A stretch of 64,000 nucleotides of DNA from Nonomuraea montanisoli (GCF_013363975.1 NZ_JABWGN010000007.1:1-64000); one strand, 5' to 3'; shown: positions 24,847 to 34,691, counted from the stretch's first letter. A program made the numbers and translations. The notes: a model not told the origin generated them from the letters alone.

Positions 24847-27800
24847 TCAGTCGAAGAGGGCGGACAGCGCCTCCTCCTGGCTCAGCGCGGCGCCCTTGGC
24901 GAAGTGCGCGGCGAACGCCTCGGCCCCCAGGAACCCCGTGACCCCGGCCGCCACCCTGGCGACGTCGCGGTCGCCGGTGATCGTGGTGCCGCGCAGCGCG
25001 GCGCCCACCCCGAGCAGGTACGCCGCCCGCTCGGCCGCCCCTTCGAGCAGCGCCGGCCCCGCCAGGCCCTCGGCGACGTCGGCCACGTCCGTGTACACCG
25101 CCCCGCGCGCCAGCCGCAGCGCCTCGGCGTGCCGGCGCCCGGCCTCCGCCAGGTCGCCCTCGGCCTCGGCCAGCCGCCCGAGCGCGGTGTGGGCGAACGG
25201 CCTCATGCCCTCGGTCACGTACGCCCCCGAGACGGCGGACTCCAGCGTCGCCGTGTAGCGGGCCCGGGCCTCGTCGAGGTCGCCGGAGAAGCGGGCCAGG
25301 TCGCCCCATCCCAGTTCGAGTGCCGGCACCGAGCCGGACATGCCCGTCCGCCGGGCCAGCTCGGTGGCCTGTTCGAGGTCGGCGCGGGCCCCGGCCAGGT
25401 CACCCTCCCGCACCAGCCCCGCCGCCCTGCGGCACAGCACGTCCATCTGCTCGTCCGCCGAGCCGAACTGCCCGTGCAGGTCGAGGGCCTGCGCCCAGAA
25501 CCGTCTCGCTCCCGCCCAGTCGCCGCGCCAGCTCGCGATCATCGCAAGCCATTCGAGGGCCTGCGCCATGCCCCAGCGCTCGCCGAGGCCGCGGAAGCGC
25601 GCCAGTGTCTCCTCCAGCCGGCGCTCGCCTTCGCCTGGCCGGCCCTGCAACAAGGCGATCAGCGCCTCGCCGAGCATGAACACGGCCTGGCTCCACGGAT
25701 CGGAGTCGAGCAGCCGCCCCCGCCCCTGGATCGTCGCCGAGTCGACGGGGCCCGCCGTCATGCCCCACAGCACGGCCAGGAACGGGTGGCGCAGCTCGCG
25801 GTCGATCGATCTCATGATCTCCGCCGCCCGTGCCCACCGCTCGGGCGGCAGGTCGCGTACGGCCAGCAGCACGCACAGGACGTACTCCTCCTCCAACCCC
25901 TCCAGCGGCTCACCGCCGGTCCGGTCGAGCAGCCGCACCACGGAGGAGGTGATCTCGCCGCGCCGCCCGCTCAGCCACCAGTACGCCGCCAGCGCCCCGA
26001 CCAGCCGTGACGCCGTCTCCGGGTCGTCCTGGACGGAGTGCCGGAGCGCGGCCTGCAGATTGTCGTGCTCGGCGGAGAGCGTGGCCAGCCAGTCGAGCTG
26101 CTCGGCCCGGCGCAGCCACGGGTCGGCACGCCGCGCCAGGTCGAGATACCAGGCGGCGTGCGCGTCGCGTGCCTGCCGCTGGTCTCCCGCCTCGGCGAGC
26201 CGTTCGGCGCAGAACAGGCGGATGGTGTCGAGCATGCGGTAGCGCCCGCCGTCGGCCTCGACGAGGGACTTGTCGACCAGGTCGGCCAGCACGTCGCCGT
26301 CACCGCAGACGCTCTCGGCCGCCTCCAGCGACGCGCCCCCCGCGAACACCGAGAACCGCCTGGCGGCCTCCCGCTCCTCGGGGCTGAGCAGGCTCCAGCT
26401 CCACTCGACCACCGCGTGGAGGGTGCGGTGCCGGGCCGCCGCCGTGCGGTCGCCGCGGGAGAGCAGCTTGAAACGGCCGTGCTCGTTGAGCCGGGCGGCG
26501 ATCTCGGGCCCGGTGAACGTGCGCAGCCGGGCCGCGGCCAGCTCGATGGCCAGAGGCAGGCCGTCCAGCGTGGCGCAGATCTCGGCGACCTCCGGGCCGA
26601 TCGTGAACCCGGGCCGGACGGCCGCGGCCCGCTCGGCGAACAGGCGTACGGCGGGATAGGAGAGCGCGTCGGCCGGGTCGGTGCCCGGCGGCGGCACGGC
26701 GAGCGGGGCGAGGGGGACGAGCGCCTCACCGGTGAGCCCCAGCGGCTCCCGGCTGGTGGCCAGGATCGTGAGGCCGGGGCAGGCGTCCAGCAACCGCCGG
26801 GCCAGCTCGGCCGCGGCGGCGATCACGTGCTCGCAGTTGTCGAGGACGAGCAGCAGCGGCTGGTCGGCGAGCGCGGCGACGAGGCGGTCGACCGGGTCGG
26901 GACGGCCCGCCGCCGGCGCCTGCAGGCCCGCCTCGCGCAGCCCGAGCGCGCCGAGCACGGCCAGCGGCGCCTGCGACCCGTCGTCCACCGGCGACAAATC
27001 GGCGAACCCGGCCTCACGCCCGGGACCCGCACGGTGGGCGGCCTCGACGGCCAGGCGGGTCTTGCCGGTGCCGCCGGGACCGATGATCGTGACCAGCCGG
27101 GCGTCGCCGAGCGCGGCGATCCTGGCCAGCTCCTCCTCCCGGCCGATGAGCTGGTTGAGCGGAGCGGGCAGCCGCCGCCTCGGGGCCTGCTCCCGGTGCT
27201 CCTCGCCGCGCAGGATCGCCAGGTGCAGCTCCGCCAGCTCCGGCGCCGGATCGGCGCCCAGCTCGTCGGCCAGCAGCCGGCGTGTCTCGTCGTAGACGGC
27301 CAGCGCGGCCGCCTGCTGCCCGGAGGCGTGCAACGCCCGCATGAGCAGGCCGCGCGGGCGCTCGCGCAGCGGATGGGCCGCGACCAGGTCGCGCAGCTCC
27401 GCGACCGGGGCGCCGCCGGGCAGGGCCAGCTCGGCCTCCGCGAGGTCCTCCCTGGCCGCGAGCCGCGCCTCCTCCAGGCGAGCCGCCTGCGGCTGGGCGA
27501 ACGGCGCGTCGGCCACGTCGGCCAGCGCGGGCCCGCGCCACAGCGCCAGCGCCTCGGTCAGCAGCCGGGCGGCCCGCTCGTGCTGCCCGGCTGCCAGCGA
27601 CTCGCGGCCCTCGCGGGCCAGCCGCTCGAACCGGTGGGCGTCGACGTCCTCCCGGTCGACCGCCAGGAGGTAGCCGGCGCCGTGGAACTCGACCAGCCCG
27701 GCCGGCAGGTTGCGGCGCAGCCTGGAGACGTGGGTCTGGATGGCGTTGGCCGCCCCGGCGGGCGGGTCGTCGCCGTACTGGCCGTCGATGAGCCGCTCCA

Positions 27801-27927
27801 CGCTGACGAGATGCCCGGCGTCGAGCATCAGCAACGCGAGCAGCGCCCGAGGGCGTGGCCCGCCGACGGCTACCGTCTCGCCCCCGGCCGTGCGCACCTC
27901 AAGGGGCCCGAGAATTCCGAACTGCAC
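24847..27927 (-). CDS. AfsR/SARP-type regulator with NB-ARC and TPR domains
   Basis: 1026 aa. An OmpR-like winged helix (1-90, VQFGILGPLEVRTAGG to THVSRLRRNL) and a bacterial transcriptional activation domain (about 95-240) are followed by an NB-ARC ATPase. The ATPase Walker A is GPGGTGKTRLAVEAA (about 290), with LLVLDNCEH as Walker B. The C-terminal half consists of TPR-like helices. This is the large SARP class (AfsR-like) that activates secondary metabolism genes. The GTG at 27927 begins the DNA-binding domain directly; longer frames add only low-complexity residues. Its target is not evident; the nearest gene is a Cys-less asparagine-synthase-like protein. Confidence 0.92.
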   Translation of the reverse strand: MQFGILGPLEVRTAGGETVAVGGPRPRALLALLMLDAGHLVSVERLIDGQYGDDPPAGAANAIQTHVSRLRRNLPAGLVEFHGAGYLLAVDREDVDAHRFERLAREGRESLAAGQHERAARLLTEALALWRGPALADVADAPFAQPQAARLEEARLAAREDLAEAELALPGGAPVAELRDLVAAHPLRERPRGLLMRALHASGQQAAALAVYDETRRLLADELGADPAPELAELHLAILRGEEHREQAPRRRLPAPLNQLIGREEELARIAALGDARLVTIIGPGGTGKTRLAVEAAHRAGPGREAGFADLSPVDDGSQAPLAVLGALGLREAGLQAPAAGRPDPVDRLVAALADQPLLLVLDNCEHVIAAAAELARRLLDACPGLTILATSREPLGLTGEALVPLAPLAVPPPGTDPADALSYPAVRLFAERAAAVRPGFTIGPEVAEICATLDGLPLAIELAAARLRTFTGPEIAARLNEHGRFKLLSRGDRTAAARHRTLHAVVEWSWSLLSPEEREAARRFSVFAGGASLEAAESVCGDGDVLADLVDKSLVEADGGRYRMLDTIRLFCAERLAEAGDQRQARDAHAAWYLDLARRADPWLRRAEQLDWLATLSAEHDNLQAALRHSVQDDPETASRLVGALAAYWWLSGRRGEITSSVVRLLDRTGGEPLEGLEEEYVLCVLLAVRDLPPERWARAAEIMRSIDRELRHPFLAVLWGMTAGPVDSATIQGRGRLLDSDPWSQAVFMLGEALIALLQGRPGEGERRLEETLARFRGLGERWGMAQALEWLAMIASWRGDWAGARRFWAQALDLHGQFGSADEQMDVLCRRAAGLVREGDLAGARADLEQATELARRTGMSGSVPALELGWGDLARFSGDLDEARARYTATLESAVSGAYVTEGMRPFAHTALGRLAEAEGDLAEAGRRHAEALRLARGAVYTDVADVAEGLAGPALLEGAAERAAYLLGVGAALRGTTITGDRDVARVAAGVTGFLGAEAFAAHFAKGAALSQEEALSALFD

Positions 27928-27979
27928 GCCGCTGATTCTGCCGGGTGCGCCGACCGGAACGCATCGGACCGGCGCCACC

Positions 27980-28080
27980 CTGTGGACAAAGGCCCGGACG
28001 CCGCAGCGGCCTGTGGACGGAGCCGCCGCTCTGTCGACAAGGGCCCGGCCGTGTCAGCGTCCTGTGGACGGCGGCCGCGG
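27980..28080. repeat. 51-bp direct repeat, two units
   Basis: CTGTGGACAAAGGCCCGG at 27980 recurs as CTGTCGACAAGGGCCCGG at 28031. CCTGTGGACGG at 28010 recurs at 28061, both exactly 51 bp apart. The second unit runs into the 3' end of the asparagine-synthase-like gene (ends 28054). Confidence 0.75.
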
Positions 28081-29934
28081 GATGGGGACGCCCAGCGAGG
28101 GGAGGTCGGGCGGGGCGGGGGAGGCGAAGGCGTCCGTCAGCATGACCGAGACCGTGTACAGGTGCCACAGGACGTCCATCCGGGCGCCGGGCGCTTCGCC
28201 GCCGACGATGTGCGCCTCGTCCACGACGGCCGCGAGCCCGTCCCCCTTCAGCGCCCCGTGCGCCTCCACGATGCCCGCGCGCATCAGGCCGAGCAGTTCC
28301 GGCGACGGATCCAGCCGCCAGTTCCACGGCTTGCCGGCGGGGACGGGAGCGCCGGGCTCAGGAGCGGCCTCCCTACGGACCGGCAGCCGGAGCCGCAGCC
28401 GCAGCCGTTCCGCCGGCGTGGGGTCGCGGGCCTCGGTCGTGAAGCGCCAGGGGCGGCCCTCCACGGGGACGTCGCGCAGTTGGGGCGCGAAGGCGCCGAT
28501 CACCCCGTGGATCAGCGCCTCGGAGCGCCGCCACAGCGGGTCCATGCTCAGCGCGGTCCGTACGACCAGATTGTCGAGGAACGGCGGGACGGGGTTCTGC
28601 GCGCGCAGCAGCGACGCGCGGGAGGCGGCGTGCCAGCGGCCCACCCGGTACGCCAGGTACAGGTGGTCGAGCGCGCCGGGGCCGTCCTCGCGACAGCGTT
28701 CCTGCCACGGGGACGCCACGGCATGGGCGTGCTCCCTGCCCGCCCTCGTCAGCACGTCGGCGTTCCTGCCGAAGAGGGCGTCCACCCTGCGCCTGATGGC
28801 CTTCGGGTCCGGATCGGCCTGGTTCTGCAGGAAACCGCCGCGCAGGACCTCCCCGCCGTGGCCGGACATCCGCGGCGTCGGGTCGTACCGTGTGCCGCCG
28901 GGGATGTTCTCGTACGCCGAGATCATCCCCTCGCAGGCGAACAGCGTGTTGTGGGTGCGCACGCGCGGATGCGGCACGATCAGCTCGGTCCCGCCCGCGG
29001 AGCGTTTCGGCCGGGAGACGCTGTGCCGCACGCCGAGCGCCTCCGCGACGCGCCCGGCGAGCACCACGTCAGGGCTGTCGTCGTGCCCGGAGGTCGCGGT
29101 CACGAAGGGGATGCCCGCCTTGTACAGCAGCGCGGCGAGGAGACGGCTGTCGCGGCCCCCGGTGAGCGACAGACGTACCGGTTCCGCGGTGTCCCGCAGC
29201 GGGCGCACGGCGGCGAGTAGCGCGTCGGCCAGCTCGTCGACGTGGGCGCGCGCCGCGCGCCTGGAGGTGGGCGCCGCCCGCGGTTCCGGGGGCGGGCTCA
29301 CGGTGATGACGCGCCGGCCCGCCGAGATCGTGATCTCGGCCGCGCACGGCAACGCGCCGACCCCGCGGAACGGCGTCTCGTCGGAGAGGAAGTACCCCGT
29401 CCTCACCATCGACTCCAGCGCGGGCAGGTCCCAGACGATCTCGGGCCGGCGCGACGCCGTCTCGGCCGCCCGGGCGGCGAGGTGGACGAGCAACGCCCGG
29501 CTGCCCACCACGTGGACGTCCGCGGTCTCGGCGTAGAAGACCGGGCACGCGCGGGTGAGCCCCGTGGCCGCGCCGACCTGCCCCTCACCGGCCCGGAAGA
29601 GCGAGAACACCCCGCCGGTACGGACGACGGCCTCCCCCAGCCCGGCCGCGGCCAGCAGCCGGTCCACGTCGCCCGGATCGGCCAGATGCCCGGTCAGGCC
29701 CGCCACCCGGCCGGCCCCCGAGCTCAGCGTGGGCGGCCCGTGCCCCTCGGGCTCGTTGGACCAGGACAACAACGCCGTGTCGCCGGCGGCCGACCGCCAT
29801 CCGCTCGCGGTCACGGTCGCGGCCGGCACCGGGAAGGCGCGCGTGATCGCCTCACGCGCCGCCTCCAGCACCACGGACGGCAACGGCACGCCCGCGCGCC
29901 TGGCCGCCAGCGCTAGATGGACGCGCAATGCCAC
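28054..29934 (-). CDS. Asparagine-synthase-like protein without glutaminase Cys
   Basis: 626 aa. The C-terminal half has the PP-loop ATP pyrophosphatase signature VRLSLTGGRDSRLLAALLYKAG (about 250-270) and downstream GHGGEVLRGG, as in AsnB. The N-terminal half resembles the Ntn glutaminase fold (GVFSLFRAGEGQ) but lacks the Cys2 nucleophile. It may therefore use free ammonia or adenylate a carboxylate for another nucleophile, as lasso-peptide cyclases and beta-lactam synthetases do. It is divergent from a methyltransferase gene. Start ATG 29934 is not well supported by a ribosome site. Confidence 0.8.
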   Translation of the reverse strand: MALRVHLALAARRAGVPLPSVVLEAAREAITRAFPVPAATVTASGWRSAAGDTALLSWSNEPEGHGPPTLSSGAGRVAGLTGHLADPGDVDRLLAAAGLGEAVVRTGGVFSLFRAGEGQVGAATGLTRACPVFYAETADVHVVGSRALLVHLAARAAETASRRPEIVWDLPALESMVRTGYFLSDETPFRGVGALPCAAEITISAGRRVITVSPPPEPRAAPTSRRAARAHVDELADALLAAVRPLRDTAEPVRLSLTGGRDSRLLAALLYKAGIPFVTATSGHDDSPDVVLAGRVAEALGVRHSVSRPKRSAGGTELIVPHPRVRTHNTLFACEGMISAYENIPGGTRYDPTPRMSGHGGEVLRGGFLQNQADPDPKAIRRRVDALFGRNADVLTRAGREHAHAVASPWQERCREDGPGALDHLYLAYRVGRWHAASRASLLRAQNPVPPFLDNLVVRTALSMDPLWRRSEALIHGVIGAFAPQLRDVPVEGRPWRFTTEARDPTPAERLRLRLRLPVRREAAPEPGAPVPAGKPWNWRLDPSPELLGLMRAGIVEAHGALKGDGLAAVVDEAHIVGGEAPGARMDVLWHLYTVSVMLTDAFASPAPPDLPSLGVPIPRPPSTGR

Positions 29935-29996
29935 CTCCCGGGGACGGGACGGGCGGCGGCGTTCGGTGGAGCGGTCATGCGGTGGGTGTCCTTTCG

Positions 29997-30191
29997 ATGG
30001 CCTACACCCTTTACTCCGCCTTGATCCGCGATCACGTTCACGCCCGCGGGCTTATGCCTGTTGAACAGGGACGGCAGTCGCCTTGCCCTGCGCCCGCCCT
30101 CGATCGCCCCGGCGGGCGGACCCGACCGCACCCCGACTTCACGCACGAGTTCTTCAAGCCGTACGCGATCACCTTCGACTACGGCGGGTGA
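29997..30191 (+). CDS. Possible small peptide gene
   Basis: A 64-codon frame between the divergent asparagine-synthase-like gene and a methyltransferase. It ends FFKPYAITFDYGG with an aromatic-rich tail. There is no clear ribosome site, and the middle is compositionally biased (Pro/Arg). The tail would be an attractive substrate for a peptide-modifying enzyme next door, but none of the known precursor motifs is present. It may be fortuitous. Confidence 0.2.
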   Translation: MAYTLYSALIRDHVHARGLMPVEQGRQSPCPAPALDRPGGRTRPHPDFTHEFFKPYAITFDYGG

Positions 30192-30215
30192 CGCCGCGGG
30201 CTACCGTTGCCCGCC

Positions 30216-30920
30216 ATGAACGACTTCGTCTCCCTCCCCTTCTACGACCTCTTCCAGGAAGACGGGCACGTACCGGTCATCCGCGAGAAGCTGCCCCCGC
30301 TCCTCGCCGGAGTGCGGCGGAGCATCCTGGAGATCGGCGCGGGCACCGGCCTGATCACCACGTCGCTGGCCGCGTGGACACCGGCTGAGGTCTTCGCCCT
30401 GGAGCCCTCGGCCGGGATGCGCGCGATGCTGCTCTCCCGCCTGAGCGACTGCCCGGAGCTGCTCGAACGGGTCACCGTGCTCCCGTACGACGCGCTGGGC
30501 CTCGACCTGGACGAGCCGGTCGAGGCCATGGTGATGATCAACGTGATGTACGCGCTGGAGCCCGGCTATCGCGGGCGGCTCTGGCCCGTGCTGGCGTCCC
30601 ATCTGGAGCCGGGCGGGCTCCTGGTCTTCACCTGGCGGCCCGGTGGCGCTCCCGGGCCGCGCCCCATGCGGGAACTGACCTCGCGCCGGGTGGGCCGCCA
30701 CACCTACCGGGTCTCGTCGGAGATCCTGGAGTCGGACGACGAGTCGTGCAAGACCCGGTATGTGTACCAGGTCGTGCAGGGCGACAAGATGATCGAGGAG
30801 CAGGAGGTCGTCGGCCACGCCTACCGTCCCGTCCGGGAGACGATCCAGGGGGAGTTGGAGGGGGCCGGTTTCGTCCAGGCCGACGCGCCCGGGGGGCTGC
30901 TCGCGTGGCGGCTCGCCTGA
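30216..30920 (+). CDS. Class I SAM-dependent methyltransferase
   Basis: 234 aa. Motif I is SILEIGAGTGLITTSLAAW (about 35-55), followed by VFALEPSAGMRAML and, at motif IV, VEAMVMINVMYALEPG. The C-terminal part (DDESCKTRYVYQVVQGDKMIEEQEVVGHAYRP) is typical of small-molecule methyltransferases. The ATG at 30216 has no Shine-Dalgarno. TACCGT about 10 bp upstream could be a -10 element giving a leaderless message. Substrate unknown. Confidence 0.85.
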   Translation: MNDFVSLPFYDLFQEDGHVPVIREKLPPLLAGVRRSILEIGAGTGLITTSLAAWTPAEVFALEPSAGMRAMLLSRLSDCPELLERVTVLPYDALGLDLDEPVEAMVMINVMYALEPGYRGRLWPVLASHLEPGGLLVFTWRPGGAPGPRPMRELTSRRVGRHTYRVSSEILESDDESCKTRYVYQVVQGDKMIEEQEVVGHAYRPVRETIQGELEGAGFVQADAPGGLLAWRLA

Positions 30921-30942
30921 AGGCTCTCCTCGCCTGACGCCC

Positions 30943-31569
30943 TCACGTCTTCCTGAGCCCCTGGGCCGAGCAGGAGGCGAGCGGGTTGGGCGAAGGGGTC
31001 CCACTTGATGGTGACGAGCCCCCCATGACGCGCGGACAGTCTGCGGCGGAGGTCCTGGTCCAGGATGTCCGTCTCGACGACGCCCGGTTGAGTTCCGGTT
31101 CGATGCCCATGCCGAAGACCTCGGGTTCGTCGATGGCGCCTGCACCGTCCTGCATCAGCGCGGTCAGCGCGGCCTGGCTGTTCTCCGCGGGCCGTACCCG
31201 GGGAAAGATCGTGTAGGGGACGGACTTCCCGTCCGAGCGGTTCACCCCCGAGATCGGCGGGGCGGCGAGCTCGCGCCCCCGCGCGGTGACGTAGGGGGCG
31301 ACGAGCCGGTACGGCTCGTGCAGGACGTACGGCGGGGCGAGATCGTACGGGTAGGTCCTGGCCCGCCGCTCGGCGGCCTCCAGGCCGCGCAGGAACGGCC
31401 CGATGCCCTCGTACGACCGGAGCATCACGGGGGACACGGGCTGGTAGTAGACCTCCACCGCGTCGTCCGTCGCCGGCTGCACGATGATCCGCCACTCGTC
31501 CCGCAGGAATTCCGGCGCTGCCGTGATCGCGTAGACGGCCAGCAGCGTGGAGATCATCTTCAGGCGCAT
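30943..31569 (-). pseudogene. Frameshifted hypothetical protein
   Basis: The frame from ATG 31569 encodes plausible protein (LLAVYAITAAPEFLRDEWR to VFGMGIEPELNR, about 160 residues). It then degenerates into Arg/Ser/Thr-rich noise ending at 30943. At the switch point (31083-31085, a GGG run on the coding strand) the next frame continues with GVVETDILDQDLRRRLSARH and TIKWDPFAQPARLLLGPG, which has normal high GC3 codon use. One missing G restores a single frame. It could be a real lesion or a homopolymer error in the sequence. In the corrected frame no stop occurs until 30821, so the true 3' end is unclear. Function not recognised. Confidence 0.6.
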
Positions 31570-31637
31570 GGGCGACGAGTGTAGATCACGGCAACACGCG
31601 GGCGAAGTGTCGGTCATTCCCGATACGGTCGCTCGGC

Positions 31638-34600
31638 ATGATCATCCATGGCAGGCAGGTCGTCCTGGCCGGGCGGTTCGGGCGGGTGTCGAAGGACGAG
31701 GCCAAGCGCGGTCTGGAGGCGTTGGGCGCGAAGGTGACCGCGTCCGTCTCGGCGAGGACGGACCTGGTCTTCGCCGGGGCGAAGTCGGGGGCCAAGGCGG
31801 GTCCGGCGGCGGTGCGCGGCGTTCCGATCCTCGACGAGGACGCGCTGGTGGCCGTGCTCGAAGGCCGCGAGCCCGGCACTCCGCCGCCGTCACCGCCCTT
31901 CGCCGGCGTTCCTGACGGGCGGATGGGCCCCGGCGAGGCGCTCGACGTGCTGCGGAACGCCGACTGGTCCGCGTTCGTCCCGGAGCGCGACACCGTGCCG
32001 CTGCGGGACGCCCTCCAGGCCCTGGAACGCGCCCACGGCGTCACCGACGCGCATCGCCTCGCGACCGCCCGGCTCCGCGACGCGAACACGGCTGGGGGTA
32101 CGGGCGTGCTGCTGCGCCACTCCGACGTGCACCACAGCGAGCTGAACGGCCACGCGCTCAGCCCGGACGGCCGCCACCTCGCGGTCGGAAGCCGGACCGG
32201 CGACGACTACGACCGGGGCGGCGTCCTGCAGATCTTCGAGGTCGCCACCGGCCGCTGCGTCCACGCGATCGACGGCGTCATGGGCGGCATCGGCTTCGAC
32301 GGCTACGCGCGCAGCATCCAGTGGTCGGCGGACGGCACGCGCATCGCGCTGGAGTACGACATCAACGCGACCGGCGTCTGGGACCCCTTCGGGACCGCCC
32401 GCGAGCCGCTCGCCGACGCGTTCTTCCTGGCCTCCGGCAGGCCGCTGGGCATGGCCTTCGCCCCCGACGGCAGGCGCGCGCTCGTCCACGGCGGCGAGTC
32501 GGAGATCCTGGGCGACGTCATCGTGGCGATGCACGAGGGCTCGGTCGCCGGGCCGCCGGACGCCCACCCGGAGGGCACGGCGCCGATCGAGTTCGGCGGG
32601 TCCCTGCCCGAGAGCTGGGGTGACGAGTCCCCGCCCAGCCTCGGCCGGGCGTTCTGGTCGCGCGACGGCTCCCGCGTCTACGGGGAGGTGCGCGAGGAGT
32701 ACGCGGCGGTCTCCCTCGACGTGGAGAAACGGCAGCTCACCTGGATGCTGCGCCTGGAGGAGGATCAGGACGCGGCCCCGCCCGAGTGGAGTCCGGACGA
32801 ACGGCTCCTGGCCCACCAGCGCGACGGGAAGCTCGTCATCGCCGACGCGCTGACGGGGGAGACGACGGCGGAGCTCGCGGGCTACCCCGGCGCCGACCTC
32901 CTGTGCTGGGGGCCGGGCGGACGGCTGGCGGTGGTCGATCCGGCGGGCGGCACCGTCGGGATCATCGACGGGACGGCCGGCGAGCACCGCCACGACCTCC
33001 GCGTTCAGGCGGCCACCTCCGACCCGCGCGGCTGGGACGCCCGGTCGTGGGCGTGGTCGCCGGACGGCGAGCGGGCCGCCTGCGTCACCGCCGAGGGCCG
33101 GATCGAGGTCTGGTCGCTCGGCGAACGTCCGGAACGGCTGCGCGTCCTGGACGGCGTCCGGCGCACGGTCAACGGCTGCGACCACGGCTTCGGCCTGGAA
33201 TGGGCCGCCGACGACGTGCTGATCGCGATCGGCTCGCACGCCGTACGCTTCCTGCGCCCCGAGACCGGCGAGATCGTGGCCGACCACTCCTTCCACCACA
33301 CCCCGCCCGCCCGCCGCCCGCTCCTGCTCGCCGGCCGCGACCTCGGTGACCGGCTCCGGCTCGACCCGACGTTCGCGCTGGACGCGGACACCTGGGCGGT
33401 GGCGTTCGAGGACGGCACGGTCATCGCGCCGCCCGGCCGGGACGACCTCGCGGAGCTCGACGCCCGGCTCTGCTGGTCCGTCGCCCGCCGCTTCGCCTGG
33501 CCGTTCCGCTGGGGCGAGCAGAAGGTCTTCCCCGATCCCGCTCACGCGGGGGTGGGGGCGGCCTCCCGGGTGACCGAGGGGCTGCTGGCGCCGTTCCGGG
33601 GACGCGGCAGCACGGCGGAGACGGCGGGGACGTGGCCGCCGCCCGACACCGCCACCGTCGCCGACCTGGTCACCGTGGTCCGGGGCACGCTCGTCGACCT
33701 GGCCGCCCGGGACTCGGTCGTCCTCGGTGAGTGGATCACCGGCACGCTCCAGCAGCTCGCGATGATCCACGCGAGGCGCGGCGAGGCCGCCGAGGCCCGG
33801 AACCTGGCCCTCGCGATGCCGGAACACCCGCGACGGCTCGGACACCTCGCGCGGGTCGCCCTCGTGCTCGGCGCGGCCGGGTTCGGCGCCGAGGCCGCCG
33901 CCGTCTTCCCCCGCGCCGACCACGAGCCCGGCGCCGCCGACCGTCCCACCGGCGACTGGTTCAAGGATGTGAACCGCGCGGCGGACCTGGCGGCGATCGC
34001 CGGGGCCTGCGCGGTCCTGGGCCAGGAGGAGCGCTCGGAGCGGTGGTTCGCCTCCGCGCGCGAGCTCGCCGACGCCCACCGTTCGAACTGGGGAGCCCGC
34101 CTGCCGCTGGTCTGGGCGCTCGCCGAGTGCGGCCGGGAACAGGAGGCCCGCGTCGTGCTGGACGAGGGCGTGGGCACGCCGGGAGGTCTGGACGCCGGCG
34201 TGCCCTGGCTGGTCTGCCTGCTCAGGCGGGGTGAGACCGAGCTGGTGCGTGAGTTGATCGAGGAGCGGGGCAGTCCAGACCGGTGCTGGTTCCACGACTG
34301 GGCGGCGGCTCGCGCGCTCACCGCCTACGGGCAGCCGGACCTGCTCCGGCTGTGGGGCGACATCAGGCGGGCCTGGGTCGAGGACCACCTGCCGGAGGCC
34401 GAACGGATCGCGGCCGAGGGCAGGTCCACCGGTCCGACCGCCGCCCAGCTCGCCGACCTCGCCACCCGGCACGCCGGGCTCGCGAGCCTTTCCAAAGCGG
34501 CCAGGCTTCGCGAGTCCTGGGGCGTGGCCCGGAAGGCGGCGGAGTACGGCCACATCAGCGCCGTGCTCGACCTGCTGCCCTGGACGCGCGAGCCCGACAA

Positions 34601-34691
34601 GTACGGCGGGCTGGGCAGCGACGCGCGCACCTGGGTCGCGCGCAGCGCCCTGCGGATCATCACGATCGGCGTGGACGTGGACGTCTGGTGA
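31638..34691 (+). CDS. BRCT-domain protein with beta-propeller and helical repeats
   Basis: 1017 aa. Residues 1-80 form a BRCT domain (VVLAGRFGRVSKDEAKRGLEALGAKVTASVSARTDLVFAG), as in NAD-dependent ligase and eukaryotic repair proteins. Residues about 160-650 look like WD40-type blades (HALSPDGRHLAVGSRTG, WSADGTRIALEYD, WSPDERLLAHQRDGK, WSPDGERAACVTAEG). Residues 680-1017 are Ala/Arg-rich helical repeats resembling TPR or HEAT (ARRGEAAEARNLALAMPEHPRRLGHLARVALVLG). A scaffold or sensor role is likely, perhaps binding nicked DNA or a phosphoprotein. No catalytic motif seen. Confidence 0.8.
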   Translation: MIIHGRQVVLAGRFGRVSKDEAKRGLEALGAKVTASVSARTDLVFAGAKSGAKAGPAAVRGVPILDEDALVAVLEGREPGTPPPSPPFAGVPDGRMGPGEALDVLRNADWSAFVPERDTVPLRDALQALERAHGVTDAHRLATARLRDANTAGGTGVLLRHSDVHHSELNGHALSPDGRHLAVGSRTGDDYDRGGVLQIFEVATGRCVHAIDGVMGGIGFDGYARSIQWSADGTRIALEYDINATGVWDPFGTAREPLADAFFLASGRPLGMAFAPDGRRALVHGGESEILGDVIVAMHEGSVAGPPDAHPEGTAPIEFGGSLPESWGDESPPSLGRAFWSRDGSRVYGEVREEYAAVSLDVEKRQLTWMLRLEEDQDAAPPEWSPDERLLAHQRDGKLVIADALTGETTAELAGYPGADLLCWGPGGRLAVVDPAGGTVGIIDGTAGEHRHDLRVQAATSDPRGWDARSWAWSPDGERAACVTAEGRIEVWSLGERPERLRVLDGVRRTVNGCDHGFGLEWAADDVLIAIGSHAVRFLRPETGEIVADHSFHHTPPARRPLLLAGRDLGDRLRLDPTFALDADTWAVAFEDGTVIAPPGRDDLAELDARLCWSVARRFAWPFRWGEQKVFPDPAHAGVGAASRVTEGLLAPFRGRGSTAETAGTWPPPDTATVADLVTVVRGTLVDLAARDSVVLGEWITGTLQQLAMIHARRGEAAEARNLALAMPEHPRRLGHLARVALVLGAAGFGAEAAAVFPRADHEPGAADRPTGDWFKDVNRAADLAAIAGACAVLGQEERSERWFASARELADAHRSNWGARLPLVWALAECGREQEARVVLDEGVGTPGGLDAGVPWLVCLLRRGETELVRELIEERGSPDRCWFHDWAAARALTAYGQPDLLRLWGDIRRAWVEDHLPEAERIAAEGRSTGPTAAQLADLATRHAGLASLSKAARLRESWGVARKAAEYGHISAVLDLLPWTREPDKYGGLGSDARTWVARSALRIITIGVDVDVW

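Noticed and set aside
28054..30191. Lasso peptide cluster
   Set aside because: There is no precursor with the expected leader and ring residues, no B1/B2 protease pair and no transporter. Only the Asn-synthase-like fold matches.
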